Source: Chloroflexota bacterium (GTDB lineage Bacteria; Chloroflexota; Dehalococcoidia; Lucifugimonadales; Lucifugimonadaceae). Taken from it: a DNA stretch of 64,000 bases. The stretch spans positions 1-64,000 of the forward strand of contig JADFLG010000001.1 of NCBI GenBank assembly GCA_022564545.1, in the 5' to 3' direction. The position numbers and the translations under genes are program-made. Of this stretch, positions 52,320 through 60,756 are shown piece after piece (position 1 is the first letter of the stretch; each line of letters begins with the position of its first letter). The notes under the pieces were generated by a model. The model made no database searches. It worked only from the letters and a program-made list of their open reading frames with translations, and was not told where the DNA came from.

Positions 52320-52409
52320 TGGCGGAGAGGACAGGATTCGAACCTGCGGTGAGCTTGCACCCACACACGCTTTCCAGGCGTGCCCATTAAGCCGCTCTGG
52401 CACCTCTCC
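52320..52409 (-). tRNA. tRNA-Ser (GGA)
   Basis: Acceptor arms GGAGAGG / CCTCTCC pair over seven bases, followed by discriminator G and an encoded CCA (52320-52322). The anticodon loop CTGGAAA gives anticodon GGA, reading UCC/UCU. A long variable arm (GTGGGTGCAAGCTCACC) confirms the class II serine type. The T-arm holds GGTTCGAATCC. Confidence 0.95.
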
Positions 52410-52418
52410 GCGTGATCG

Positions 52419-52619
52419 CTACCTCGTAGCTTGCCAGGCCACCATCTCTTCTTCACTATCGAAATAGTGATACTCGATCTGCTGCGGCTCACCAACCGGC
52501 ATAAGTCCGGTTGCCACTGTCCGCTTCGGCTCGTCGTCCTGGAACGCCATCACTGCCACGGCGGTCGTCGCCGCCAGCACGGCCAACAGTAAAACAAAAA
52601 GAACCGCTCGCTTCGCCAT
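52419..52619 (-). CDS. Small exported or membrane-anchored protein, unknown
   Basis: A 66-residue product from ATG 52619, which has GGAGGAA about 7 bases upstream; the longer open frame overlaps a tRNA. It starts MAKRAVLFVLLLAVLAATTA, a signal-anchor or signal peptide. A polar acidic part ends with HYFDSEEEMVAWQATR. It is set between two serine tRNA genes. No family recognised. The strong Shine-Dalgarno makes expression likely. Confidence 0.65.
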   Translation of the reverse strand: MAKRAVLFVLLLAVLAATTAVAVMAFQDDEPKRTVATGLMPVGEPQQIEYHYFDSEEEMVAWQATR

Positions 52620-52648
52620 CGCAACTTCCTCCAGCGTGCGTGCGTGTC

Positions 52649-52738
52649 TGGCGAAGAGGGCGGGATTCGAACCCGCGATATGCGGATGCATATACCGGTT
52701 TTCGAGACCGGCGCCTTCAGCCACTCAGCCACCTCTCC
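52649..52738 (-). tRNA. tRNA-Ser (CGA)
   Basis: Acceptor GGAGAGG pairs with CCTCTTC (one G-T wobble), followed by G and an encoded CCA (52649-52651). Anticodon loop CTCGAAA gives anticodon CGA, reading UCG. A long variable arm is present (TATATGCATCCGCATATC). The T-arm has GGTTCGAATCC. Confidence 0.95.
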
Positions 52739-52987
52739 GCGCCCGTCAACTATAACAATCGGACCTCTCGATTCGGTGGTTGAAAATCGTGGTAAGGCCG
52801 CGTTTACCAGACGTTGTCGGAGCTAAGCGTAACTGAACATGTTGACGCAGAATAACCATAATCTTTAAGATGGAACCTGCTGTCGACCAATATCACCGCT
52901 TATTAGTACAGGCTTACAACAGGGCACGCCGTATCCCGTGAAACTCGATCACGGGGGGTGGTGCCGTCTGTTTCCGGGCATATCTGA
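52739..52987. other. Gap between tRNA-Ser and glmU
   Basis: No gene. A 7-bp hairpin CCCGTGA / TCACGGG lies at about 52937-52957 in the presumed glmU leader. It does not match a riboswitch consensus I know. Confidence 0.45.
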
Positions 52988-54367
52988 ATGTCTGAAAACG
53001 GTGGTCGAAAGATGACCACCACAGGAATTATCCTCGCTGCCGGCAAGGGCGCGCGGATGCGATCGACCACCCCGAAGTCGCTTCACAAGGTCGCGGGACT
53101 GACACTGGTCGGTCACGGGATTCGCACCATGCGGGCCGCAGGTATCGATGACGTGATCGTTGTGGCCTCCCAGGACCTGGCTGAATCGCCGGAGTTCAAA
53201 GACGCACTTGCGTTCAACACACGGCCCGATATACGGCTTGCCATCCAGGCCGAGCAACAAGGCACTGCCGATGCCCTGAACGCGGCGCGAACAGCCGCGT
53301 CTGAAGCGGGCACAATTGTAGTTGCACCCGTGGATACGGTCCTTGTCACCGGCGAAATTGTCCGGCAAATGCTGAAAGTCCACGGCGATTCCGATGCAGC
53401 GGCAACGGTGCTCGGAGCGCGGGTAGACAACCCGGCAGGGCTTGGCAGGATAAAACTCGGTGCCACGGGACGACCCGTTGCGGTTGTCGAAGAACACGAG
53501 GCGGACGATGAGTCACTGGAAAACAACCTGGTCAATACCGCCTGGTACTGCTTTGACAACAGGTGGATATGGGACGAACTCGACTTGATACAGGCTGCCG
53601 ATACGGGAGAAATGTACCTGCCCCGCGTGATTGAAGCCGCGTCTGGCATCGAACGGTCCGCAATTGTCGTGACGGCCGACGCGGAAACCGGTCTTGGGAT
53701 CAACGACCGTGTGCAACTTGCTAACGTAGAACGGATCATGCGTCGTCGGATAAACGAATCGCACATGAAAAACGGCGTGACGCTGCAAGATCCCGCGACC
53801 ACGTACATCGACATAGACGTCGAGATAGGCCGTGACACAAAAATTGGGGCGGGGACTCAACTGGGGACAGGCGTGAAAATTGGCACGGCTGTCGTGATCG
53901 GCCCGAACACCCAGATCCATTCAAGTGAAATTCGTGACGGGGCCACGGTAGACGGCGCCCGCGTGATCGATTCCCTCGTAGGCGAAGGTGCTATTGTCGG
54001 GTCCAACTCTCTGCTGCGCGCCGGTTCTGAGCTCAAGCCCCTCTCGAGGGTCGGCAACCTCGCTGAAATCAAAAACTCGGTAATTGGCGCGGGCTCGCAT
54101 GTGTCTCATTTCAGCTACATAGGTGACGCGACGGTTGGCGAAAACGTGAATATCGGGGCGGGCACCATTACCTGCAACTACGACGGCAAAGATAAGCATC
54201 CGACGGTGATTCACGATGGGGCGTCGATCGGTTCGAGTACCATGCTGATCGCCCCTGTCACCATCGGAAAGTTGGCGAAAACCGGCGCGGGCTCAGTGGT
54301 GCGGATGGATGTCGCGCCGGGCGACACGGTCGCCGGAGTGCCGGCCAAATCTATAAAGTCGAAATGA
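52988..54367 (+). CDS. glmU: Bifunctional GlmU (GlcNAc-1-P uridylyltransferase / GlcN-1-P acetyltransferase)
   Basis: Makes UDP-GlcNAc for peptidoglycan and surface sugars. The product is 459 residues. The N-terminal pyrophosphorylase has ILAAGKGARMRSTTPKSLHK, AEQQGTADALNAA and VNTAWYCFDN. The C-terminal left-handed beta helix has many hexapeptide repeats (IGAGTQLGTGVKIG) and acetyltransferase motif NYDGKDKHPTVIHDGASIGS. The start may be ATG 53012 (MTTTGIILAAG), eight codons later, which is closer to the conserved strand; neither has a clear Shine-Dalgarno. Confidence 0.94.
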   Translation: MSENGGRKMTTTGIILAAGKGARMRSTTPKSLHKVAGLTLVGHGIRTMRAAGIDDVIVVASQDLAESPEFKDALAFNTRPDIRLAIQAEQQGTADALNAARTAASEAGTIVVAPVDTVLVTGEIVRQMLKVHGDSDAAATVLGARVDNPAGLGRIKLGATGRPVAVVEEHEADDESLENNLVNTAWYCFDNRWIWDELDLIQAADTGEMYLPRVIEAASGIERSAIVVTADAETGLGINDRVQLANVERIMRRRINESHMKNGVTLQDPATTYIDIDVEIGRDTKIGAGTQLGTGVKIGTAVVIGPNTQIHSSEIRDGATVDGARVIDSLVGEGAIVGSNSLLRAGSELKPLSRVGNLAEIKNSVIGAGSHVSHFSYIGDATVGENVNIGAGTITCNYDGKDKHPTVIHDGASIGSSTMLIAPVTIGKLAKTGAGSVVRMDVAPGDTVAGVPAKSIKSK

Positions 54368-54416
54368 CAATTCGATCTGGGCACAATGTATTTACGTTGT
54401 GCAGGAAACAAAGGAA

Positions 54417-54503
54417 ATGACTGGAAAATTAGAAGATCCCGATAGTACGGGCCAACCCCCGGATACGAACCGGCAGATTACAGATGTTGAGGTGCACGCG
54501 TAA
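54417..54503 (+). CDS. 28-residue small ORF coupled to the CBS-domain protein
   Basis: ATG at 54417 preceded by AAAGGA. The frame encodes MTGKLEDPDSTGQPPDTNRQ and then eight more residues. Its TAA stop overlaps the ATG of the next gene (TAATG at 54501-54505). This looks like a translational-coupling leader or a true small protein. It is hydrophilic and has no recognised family. Confidence 0.5.
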   Translation: MTGKLEDPDSTGQPPDTNRQITDVEVHA

Positions 54504-55819
54504 TGGCATCTGAACTTTTGTCACTGCTGATACTGATTATTTCTGGCGGGTTGTTCTTCCTGGTCGCACTGGCCATTTCCTCGCTCGGAACCCGCATCAA
54601 CCCGCTTCCGTCCACGGCGCGTAACCTGAACGGAAACACCGGTGGCAGCAACAACGGGAGCGGGAATGCCGATGACGAGCACGACCACGATCACGGTTTC
54701 GCGGGTCGACTCAAGGCCGAGGCGACCCTGATAGGCCGAAGTCTGCAGGCTGCCGCTCTAATGTCGGCAGCCCTCGCGGTGTTCGCAATTTTTGAATCGG
54801 CGAGCGGCGACGCCGGGTCGGGCTTGCAGATGGCGCTCAGCGGGGTACTGGCAGCTGCGGGGGCGATTTCCTTGCAGTTGATCGCATCTGGACTTTCCGG
54901 ATTTCAGCGCAACTGGTCGAGGACGATTAGCCGACCGACCGGCACGATCATGCGCTGGATAAGCGTAATTCCAGGCATCTCCAGCGGAGTCGACTTCTCG
55001 CTCTCCCGGGGCCGCGGCGAAGTCGCCGTTGGCGAAGACGTGTCGGCGGCGCTTCAAGAGAGCCTGGATTTTCTCGAAGAGTCAGTAATTCCTGCAGATA
55101 AAAACGAGCTGAGAATGATCCGCGGGATCCTGCGGATGGACACCGTGAAGGTTCGCGAAATCATGGTGCCCCGTGTCGATATGAACACATCTCCGGCTGC
55201 CGCCAGCATCGGGGCCATCGCCGATTTAATGTCGGTAGGCGGTCACAGCAAGATTCCGGTGTACGGGGATAGTGTCGATTCGATTGCGGGTGTTGTTTTT
55301 GCCCGCGACGTGCTATCAGCATTGGACAATGGCGCTGACCCCGATAGCCCCGTGGAAGACCTCGCCCGACCCGCACTGCACGTCCCTGAGTCGCAGAGCC
55401 TTGAACGGCTGCTCAGGCAGCTGCAGGAGCACCGTACGGGCCTTGCGATCGTCGTCGATGAATACGGCGGAGTGTCGGGTCTCGTAACGGTCACGGACCT
55501 GATTGAAGAGATCGTTGGCGAGTTGATCGACGAGTTTGATGTCGACGGCCCCGAAGTCGAATCTATCGGTGCCACAGAAATGGTTGCCGACGCCGGAGCT
55601 TCAATCGACACCATGAATCAGACCCTCGGTACTTCGATAGTTGCCGACGGGTTCGACACTGTGGGTGGGCTGGTCTATCGCGAATTAGGAAAAATGCCAT
55701 CGCCCGGCGATACCGTGTTGGTCGAAGGACTGAGAATTTCGGTTCAATCGGTCATCGGGCGGAGAATACGGCGTGTCAAAGTTGAGCTGGTCGAGCCGCA
55801 GCATACCGACGTGAACTAG
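54503..55819 (+). CDS. CNNM/CorC-like membrane protein with CBS pair
   Basis: 438 residues. The N-terminal hydrophobic region has three or four membrane segments (LLILIISGGLFFLVALAI first) and a His/Asp-rich loop DDEHDHDHG that could bind metal. The cytoplasmic part has MRMIRGILRMDTVKVREIMV-type sequence (residues ELRMIRGILRM), MVPRVDMNTSPAAAS, a CBS pair (VYGDSVDSIAGVVFARDVL and VVDEYGGVSGLVTVTDLIEE), and the C-terminal CorC/HlyC domain (GFDTVGGLVYRELGKMPSPG). Likely a divalent-cation efflux or regulatory protein. Confidence 0.88.
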   Translation: MASELLSLLILIISGGLFFLVALAISSLGTRINPLPSTARNLNGNTGGSNNGSGNADDEHDHDHGFAGRLKAEATLIGRSLQAAALMSAALAVFAIFESASGDAGSGLQMALSGVLAAAGAISLQLIASGLSGFQRNWSRTISRPTGTIMRWISVIPGISSGVDFSLSRGRGEVAVGEDVSAALQESLDFLEESVIPADKNELRMIRGILRMDTVKVREIMVPRVDMNTSPAAASIGAIADLMSVGGHSKIPVYGDSVDSIAGVVFARDVLSALDNGADPDSPVEDLARPALHVPESQSLERLLRQLQEHRTGLAIVVDEYGGVSGLVTVTDLIEEIVGELIDEFDVDGPEVESIGATEMVADAGASIDTMNQTLGTSIVADGFDTVGGLVYRELGKMPSPGDTVLVEGLRISVQSVIGRRIRRVKVELVEPQHTDVN

Positions 55820-56413
55820 CTGTAAGCTGCGCGTCAATGTCGGCCGGTGCTGCCGGTGCCCCCGGCGCCGCCTGTGCCAGCAGACAGGACACGTCAGGCC
55901 CAATTCATAAATGGCTACCGGCACGCCCTCGACCCCGTCGGGAAGTTCCTCGACCAGCACCCAGCCGTGAAACTCATAAAAACACCTGGCACCGGTATTT
56001 GCGGCGATCACCCCGAGCACCACTCGACTGAAGTTTTGCTCGCGAATGTAATCGAGGGACCTCCGCATCAACAGGGTGCCGACGCCCTTTCCGGTAACTC
56101 CCGGTACCACGTGAATGCGTGTTAATTCAGCGCCGTTTTACTCCAATTCAAATTCAGGTACTTCAGATCGGGCGACCCGCACGATGCCGACTGCTTCGTC
56201 CCCGTTTCGTGCGATCAGGGTCGATTCACCATCGGCCGCTGAACCGAGCGTTTCCTGCCACCCGGAAAGGTAGTCATCAAGCCGCCTGGAGTTTAGCCAA
56301 CGCTCGGATACGAACGGCGCGAATGACACGGTGTGACTCAGAAAATGCAGCCGCGCAACCGATTCGTAGTCATCGAGTGTCGCACGTTGAATTGTCGGTA
56401 TATCTGAAGTCAT
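55685..56413 (-). pseudogene. GNAT acetyltransferase interrupted by an in-frame stop
   Basis: One reading frame holds both halves of a GNAT domain. The first half, IQRATLDDYESVARLHFLSH to VGIVRVARSEVPEFELE, ends at TAA (56138-56140). The same frame then continues NGAELTRIHVVPGVTGKGVG and on through NTGARCFYEFHGWVLVEELP and VPVAIYELGLT. The acetyl-CoA loop lies after the stop, so neither half is a complete enzyme. The frame also lacks a natural stop after the domain (about 55890) and runs on into the antisense of the neighbouring gene. Confidence 0.85.
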
Positions 56414-56501
56414 CGCCCCGGCGTCCTCGGTGCCAGTCGGACTGGTTGCAAGGCCAGGCAGGCTGCAGGCCCAAGCAGGCTGCAGGCACGGTTAAGCGAA
56501 G

Positions 56502-56526
56502 ACGCCCCGGTTGGACCGGGGCGTCT
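56502..56526 (-). terminator. Terminator of the collagen-like lipoprotein gene
   Basis: Arms GACGCCCCGG and CCGGGGCGTC around a 5-base loop, about 25 bases past the lipoprotein stop on the minus strand. The T-tract on the minus strand is weak. Confidence 0.65.
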
Positions 56527-56548
56527 AAGGAATCCAGAGATTCAGCGG

Positions 56549-57214
56549 TTACTTATCGATCAGCATGAATACTGTCGCACCGCGATTACCCTGATCACCG
56601 GTTGCGGTGACCGTGTACAGCATGCCTGCCTCATAGCCGTCCAGATCAACGGTGAGTGTGAATGCTCCGTTCTCGTTTGCGACCGTGGTTGAAAAGTTAG
56701 TTCTAGAGATCGAACCTGACAGAAGAACGTCAAATCCACCCTTCTTCGTCGCAACAGAGATCCTCTCATCTTTGGCATAGCCACCACCGATAATGGTGAT
56801 TTTAGCTGTGCCGCCAGTTATCCCGGCAACGCCGACACCAGTACCGTTGGCGTCGAGAACCATGATTCCAGCAACGTTGGTTGTGCCATCAGCGCCACTG
56901 TCGCCCGTGGGGCCTGTGGCGCCTGTCGCACCATCATTACCGGCTTGACCAGTGGCGCCCGGGTTACCGGGCTCACCAGGAGCACCAGGAGCACCGGCCG
57001 CGCCAGGATCTCCAGCATCACCTGGGTTACCAGGTTCACCGGGAGCACCAGCCGGACCAGCCGCACCCGGTGCGCCCGAGTTACCGGGGAGTCCAGGTGC
57101 GCCAGTCGCGCCAACCTGACCGCGATCTCCCTGACACGCGACTGCCGCCAAGAGGGCGAACATCGTAACAATCAATAGGAAGACCTTTAGTCTTCCGCGG
57201 AGCAGACCTGTCAT
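56549..57214 (-). CDS. Collagen-like lipoprotein
   Basis: 221 residues. The signal RLKVFLLIVTMFALLAAVAC ends in lipobox AAVAC. The mature protein is CQGDRGQVGATGAPG followed by about 27 Gly-x-y triplets (for example GAPGEPGNPGDAGDPGAAG), probably a triple helix. After about residue 110 a beta-sandwich-like domain begins (IMVLDANGTGVGVAGITGG) and runs to the C-terminus. I infer a short trimeric stalk with a globular tip, tethered to the membrane. It is a second collagen-containing surface protein besides the one at 10501. Confidence 0.83.
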   Translation of the reverse strand: MTGLLRGRLKVFLLIVTMFALLAAVACQGDRGQVGATGAPGLPGNSGAPGAAGPAGAPGEPGNPGDAGDPGAAGAPGAPGEPGNPGATGQAGNDGATGATGPTGDSGADGTTNVAGIMVLDANGTGVGVAGITGGTAKITIIGGGYAKDERISVATKKGGFDVLLSGSISRTNFSTTVANENGAFTLTVDLDGYEAGMLYTVTATGDQGNRGATVFMLIDK

Positions 57215-57685
57215 TGGGCTCCGTCCTCCAGTCTAATATTTGAATACCCGTGCCGAGAGCAGCAGCAAAGCTCACCTCGTTCGGAGATGAGCGTAATCCC
57301 CGCGCATTACGCGCGAATTACTGCTGCAGCAAGTGGCGTTCCGGACGCAATGTTATTCGGGAAATTTCTTCACTGTCAAGGTGGTGAGGTTCGGCTTACA
57401 GTGCGTTTTTCACATCAACTGATTGGCATTGGGCTGATTTCTGCCAGTTTACGCGGGCGAAATTGAGCCAGTTTTATGCCGCAACACCATCGGGTGTCAA
57501 TCGAGACCACCGGCATGAACGCCCTCCGCGAGAGCATTTAAAACGCCAGTCTTCGTGATATTCTTCTCGGGTTGTGAGAGCACAAAACGAAATTGAAGTT
57601 ACCAGAATAAGTACAAATCACAGAATCCCATTATTTGGATTGCCGGCCGCGCTAGCCGGGTATTTGCAACTCGGAGAGCCAGAAC
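57215..57685. other. Long divergent gap before rpsO
   Basis: No gene I can support. A 9-bp near-perfect hairpin GCTCACCTC/GAGATGAGC (57272-57294) lies in the leader of the lipoprotein gene. A CCGGC/GCCGG hairpin lies at about 57642-57658, just before rpsO, where S15 autoregulatory structures are often found. Confidence 0.5.
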
Positions 57686-57949
57686 TTGGATAAGTCAGAT
57701 CGCACCGCGGTCATTGAAAAATACCGAACTCACGAAAACGACAACGGCTCGTCGGAAGTTCAGATCGCACTCCTGACATCACGGATTTCCGAGTTGACGG
57801 AGCACCTGCGCGAGCACAAACACGACCACAGCACCCGACGCGGGCTGCTGAAGTTGGTCGGTCAGCGTCGCCGTCTGCTCAACTACCTCAACAGTGAAGA
57901 CGTCAATCGCTACCGGACGCTCCTAAGCAAGCTCGGCCTCCGAAAGTAA
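57686..57949 (+). CDS. rpsO: Ribosomal protein S15
   Basis: Small-subunit protein of 87 residues that binds 16S rRNA helix 22. TTG start with GGAG about 10 bases upstream. Signature regions [20 protein letters not shown] and [20 protein letters not shown] are complete. It is followed by pnp, the universal order. Confidence 0.96.
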   Translation: MDKSDRTAVIEKYRTHENDNGSSEVQIALLTSRISELTEHLREHKHDHSTRRGLLKLVGQRRRLLNYLNSEDVNRYRTLLSKLGLRK

Positions 57950-58263
57950 GCAGGCGTTACCCTTACGGGGACGTTTCTTGTGCCGGGAATATCCGAAGAC
58001 GACGGAATTCCCCGGGCTCGTATGAACGTCGAGATAGCGGGCAGAGATTCAACAGTTGAGTTGCGCACGCACTTGCCCGCGAAGACCCTGCAGCCCCCGC
58101 AAACTCAACGGGCGCACCAGATGAATAATTGTCAGCTTCCCTCACAACAAATGGCACCGGTCCAGGCCGCCGCGGGCGGAATCAGCCGCAGGTCCGGATC
58201 CCCGTGGATAAGTAAGAAGAACTAGTACCCAGAAAAGTAAAATCAGAAGTAGAAACAGACAAC
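57950..58263. other. rpsO-pnp intergenic region
   Basis: 314 bases with no gene. There is only a weak CCC-TTAC-GGG hairpin right after rpsO. In other bacteria this interval holds RNA-processing sites that control pnp, but I see no convincing structure. Confidence 0.5.
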
Positions 58264-60705
58264 ATGATTAACAAATTTGAAATGGAAGTTGGCGGTCGGG
58301 TTCTCGAAATCGAGCACGGTCGAGTGGCCAACCAGGCCGGCGGAGCTGTGACAGTTCGATACGGCGATACCATGCTGCTGGCAACTGCCACAGCATCTAA
58401 AAAATCCCGGCCCGGTGCAGATTTTCTGCCCCTTACGGTCGACGTTGCCGAAAAAGCCTACGCAGCCGGCAAACTCCCTGGGGGGTTCTTCAAACGAGAA
58501 GGCCGACCCAACACCGATGCCATCCTCGCTGCCCGGATGATCGACCGGCCAATCCGCCCACTATTTTCAAAGACGATACACAACGAAATTCAGATCATCA
58601 TTACGATCCTGGCATCCGACAGGGTTAACCCTTACCCGGCGCTCGGAATAATCGGAGCATCCACGGCGCTCGTCATATCAGACATCGCGTTCGACGACCC
58701 GATCGGAGCGTGTGTGATTGGTCTGGTCGAAGGCGAGCTTGTCGTAAACCCCACATACGAAGAACTGCAGACAAGCGACCTTGAACTGTTGGTCGCCGGC
58801 ACAGGCGACGCCACGATGATGGTCGAATCTGGAGCCAACTTCGTTTCCGAGGATGTGCTCCTGGATGCGCTCGAACTTGCACAGGAAGTCAACGGTGCCA
58901 TCGTCGAGCAGATCCAGGAGATCCAGGCGAAAGTCGGTAAGCAAAAGTGGAAAGCCCCCGAAGTTACCGCTGAAGAGAATGCCGCTGAAAAAGCCACGCG
59001 GGAACTGGTCGGTGAAGATTTCATCAGGGCTCTCAAGGAACCCGGCGACAAGGCCGCCGGCAAAAACCGTATCGAAGAGCTGATGGACGACGCCATCGAA
59101 AAGCTCGGGAACGACCACGACCCGGCTCACGTTAAATCGACGCTTTACGCCCTCGAAACCGAGGCGGTGCGCAAGACCATCCTGGAAGACAACATCCGTC
59201 CCGACGGTCGGAAACTCGACGAATTGCGGCCACTGAATTCCGAGGTCGGATACCTTCCTCGCGTCCACGGATCGGGAATTTTCACGCGGGGCGAAACCCA
59301 GATACTTGGCACTCTTACACTTGCGTCGGCAGGTGAGCGCCAACGACTCGACACTTACGGCCTCGAAACCGAGAAGCACTTCATTCATCACTACAACTTC
59401 CCGCCATATTCAACAGGCGAGGCCGGGCGGTTCGGCTTTACCGGACGACGCGAAGTCGGGCACGGCGCACTTGCCGAGCGGGCCCTGCGGCCTGTTGTTC
59501 CAACCCAGGCCGACTTCCCGTACACCATCCGGCTCGTGTCCGAGGCCCTGAGTTCGAACGGATCGACATCGATGGGCAGTGTTTGCGCCGGAACCCTGGC
59601 AATGATGGACGGCGGAGTCCCGATCAAGGCCCCGGTGGCCGGAATCGCCATGGGGCTCATTACCGGGGAAAACGGGAAATACGCGATCCTCACCGATATC
59701 CAGGGTGCGGAAGACCACTCGGGTGATATGGACTTCAAAGTCGCCGGGACCCGTGACGGCGTGACCGCGCTCCAGATGGACATCAAGGTTAAAGGCATCA
59801 CGTTTGCAATCATAGGTGAGGCCCTTCAGCAGGCCCGCGTCGCCCGGCTGCAGATCCTTGACAGCATGGCCGAGGCAATCTCCGATACCCGGGACGACCT
59901 GAGCGAGTACGCACCGCGAATGATCTCGATGAAGATTCCGACCGACAAGATCGGCGCGATTATCGGACCGGGTGGATCGGTCATTCGCGGAATGATCGAC
60001 GAATTTGGCGTCACCATCGATGTGCAGGACGACGGCACGGTCGTTATCGGCTCTCCCGACAAAGACAACGCCGAGAAGGCCGAAAACGCCATCAACGCAC
60101 TGACCAAGGAAATTGAGGTCGGCGATACCTACACCGGCAGGGTTGTGCGGATTATGCCGTTCGGCGCTTTCGTACAGATACTTCCCGGAAAGGACGGGAT
60201 GGTCCACATTAGCGAACTTGCACAGCACCGCGTCCCCGATGTCGAATCGGTGGTCAGCATTGGCGACCAACTGGAAGTGATGGTCATAAACATCGATGGC
60301 ATGGGCCGCATCGACCTTTCGCACCGTGCACTGCTCGAACAGAGCAACGAGGGCGGTGGTGGCGATTCCGACGGCGCGTCCCGGGAAGAAAGCCGTGAGC
60401 CCCGTGACAGGGACGACCGTGGCGAAAGGGGTGCCAGTGGTTACAGGGGCGATCGCGGTGATCGGGGCCCCCGAGGCCGGGGCGGCGATCGTGGAGATCG
60501 CGGCAGCAGAGGTCCGCGGGAGCGAGACCGTGGGCCCAGGTCCGACCGCCGAGACAGACCAGATGTCGGCGACGAACGTCGCGGTCCACGCTCCGACGGG
60601 GACGACGACGGTGCCAGGGACGAACGCAGCGAACGTCGTTCACGGCGACCTGCCGGTGGCTATGATGGGAGCGGACGACGGTCGGGCCCGCCGCGTCGAC
60701 GCTAG
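58264..60705 (+). CDS. pnp: Polynucleotide phosphorylase with long Arg/Gly/Asp tail
   Basis: Phosphorolytic 3'-5' exoribonuclease, 813 residues versus about 700 usually. The two RNase PH domains (KSRPGADFLPLTVDVAEKAY; FGFTGRREVGHGALAERAL), the KH domain (KIGAIIGPGGSVIRGMIDE) and the S1 domain (TYTGRVVRIMPFGAFVQILP) are complete. After about residue 700 comes a ~110-residue disordered tail of RGDRGDRGPRGR-type repeats. This resembles RGG boxes and probably adds nonspecific RNA binding. Confidence 0.96.
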   Translation: MINKFEMEVGGRVLEIEHGRVANQAGGAVTVRYGDTMLLATATASKKSRPGADFLPLTVDVAEKAYAAGKLPGGFFKREGRPNTDAILAARMIDRPIRPLFSKTIHNEIQIIITILASDRVNPYPALGIIGASTALVISDIAFDDPIGACVIGLVEGELVVNPTYEELQTSDLELLVAGTGDATMMVESGANFVSEDVLLDALELAQEVNGAIVEQIQEIQAKVGKQKWKAPEVTAEENAAEKATRELVGEDFIRALKEPGDKAAGKNRIEELMDDAIEKLGNDHDPAHVKSTLYALETEAVRKTILEDNIRPDGRKLDELRPLNSEVGYLPRVHGSGIFTRGETQILGTLTLASAGERQRLDTYGLETEKHFIHHYNFPPYSTGEAGRFGFTGRREVGHGALAERALRPVVPTQADFPYTIRLVSEALSSNGSTSMGSVCAGTLAMMDGGVPIKAPVAGIAMGLITGENGKYAILTDIQGAEDHSGDMDFKVAGTRDGVTALQMDIKVKGITFAIIGEALQQARVARLQILDSMAEAISDTRDDLSEYAPRMISMKIPTDKIGAIIGPGGSVIRGMIDEFGVTIDVQDDGTVVIGSPDKDNAEKAENAINALTKEIEVGDTYTGRVVRIMPFGAFVQILPGKDGMVHISELAQHRVPDVESVVSIGDQLEVMVINIDGMGRIDLSHRALLEQSNEGGGGDSDGASREESREPRDRDDRGERGASGYRGDRGDRGPRGRGGDRGDRGSRGPRERDRGPRSDRRDRPDVGDERRGPRSDGDDDGARDERSERRSRRPAGGYDGSGRRSGPPRRR

Positions 60706-60756
60706 AACCGGATCTTAAGTGACACCGGACTTTGAGTAACGAAAAATAACGACACG

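Noticed and set aside
52143-52403. Longer N-terminus for DprA
   Set aside because: The frame runs through the tRNA-Ser gene. The true start is the ATG at 52142.
52739-52987. 5S rRNA, 6S RNA or riboswitch before glmU
   Set aside because: The sequence has only one short hairpin and no consensus I know.
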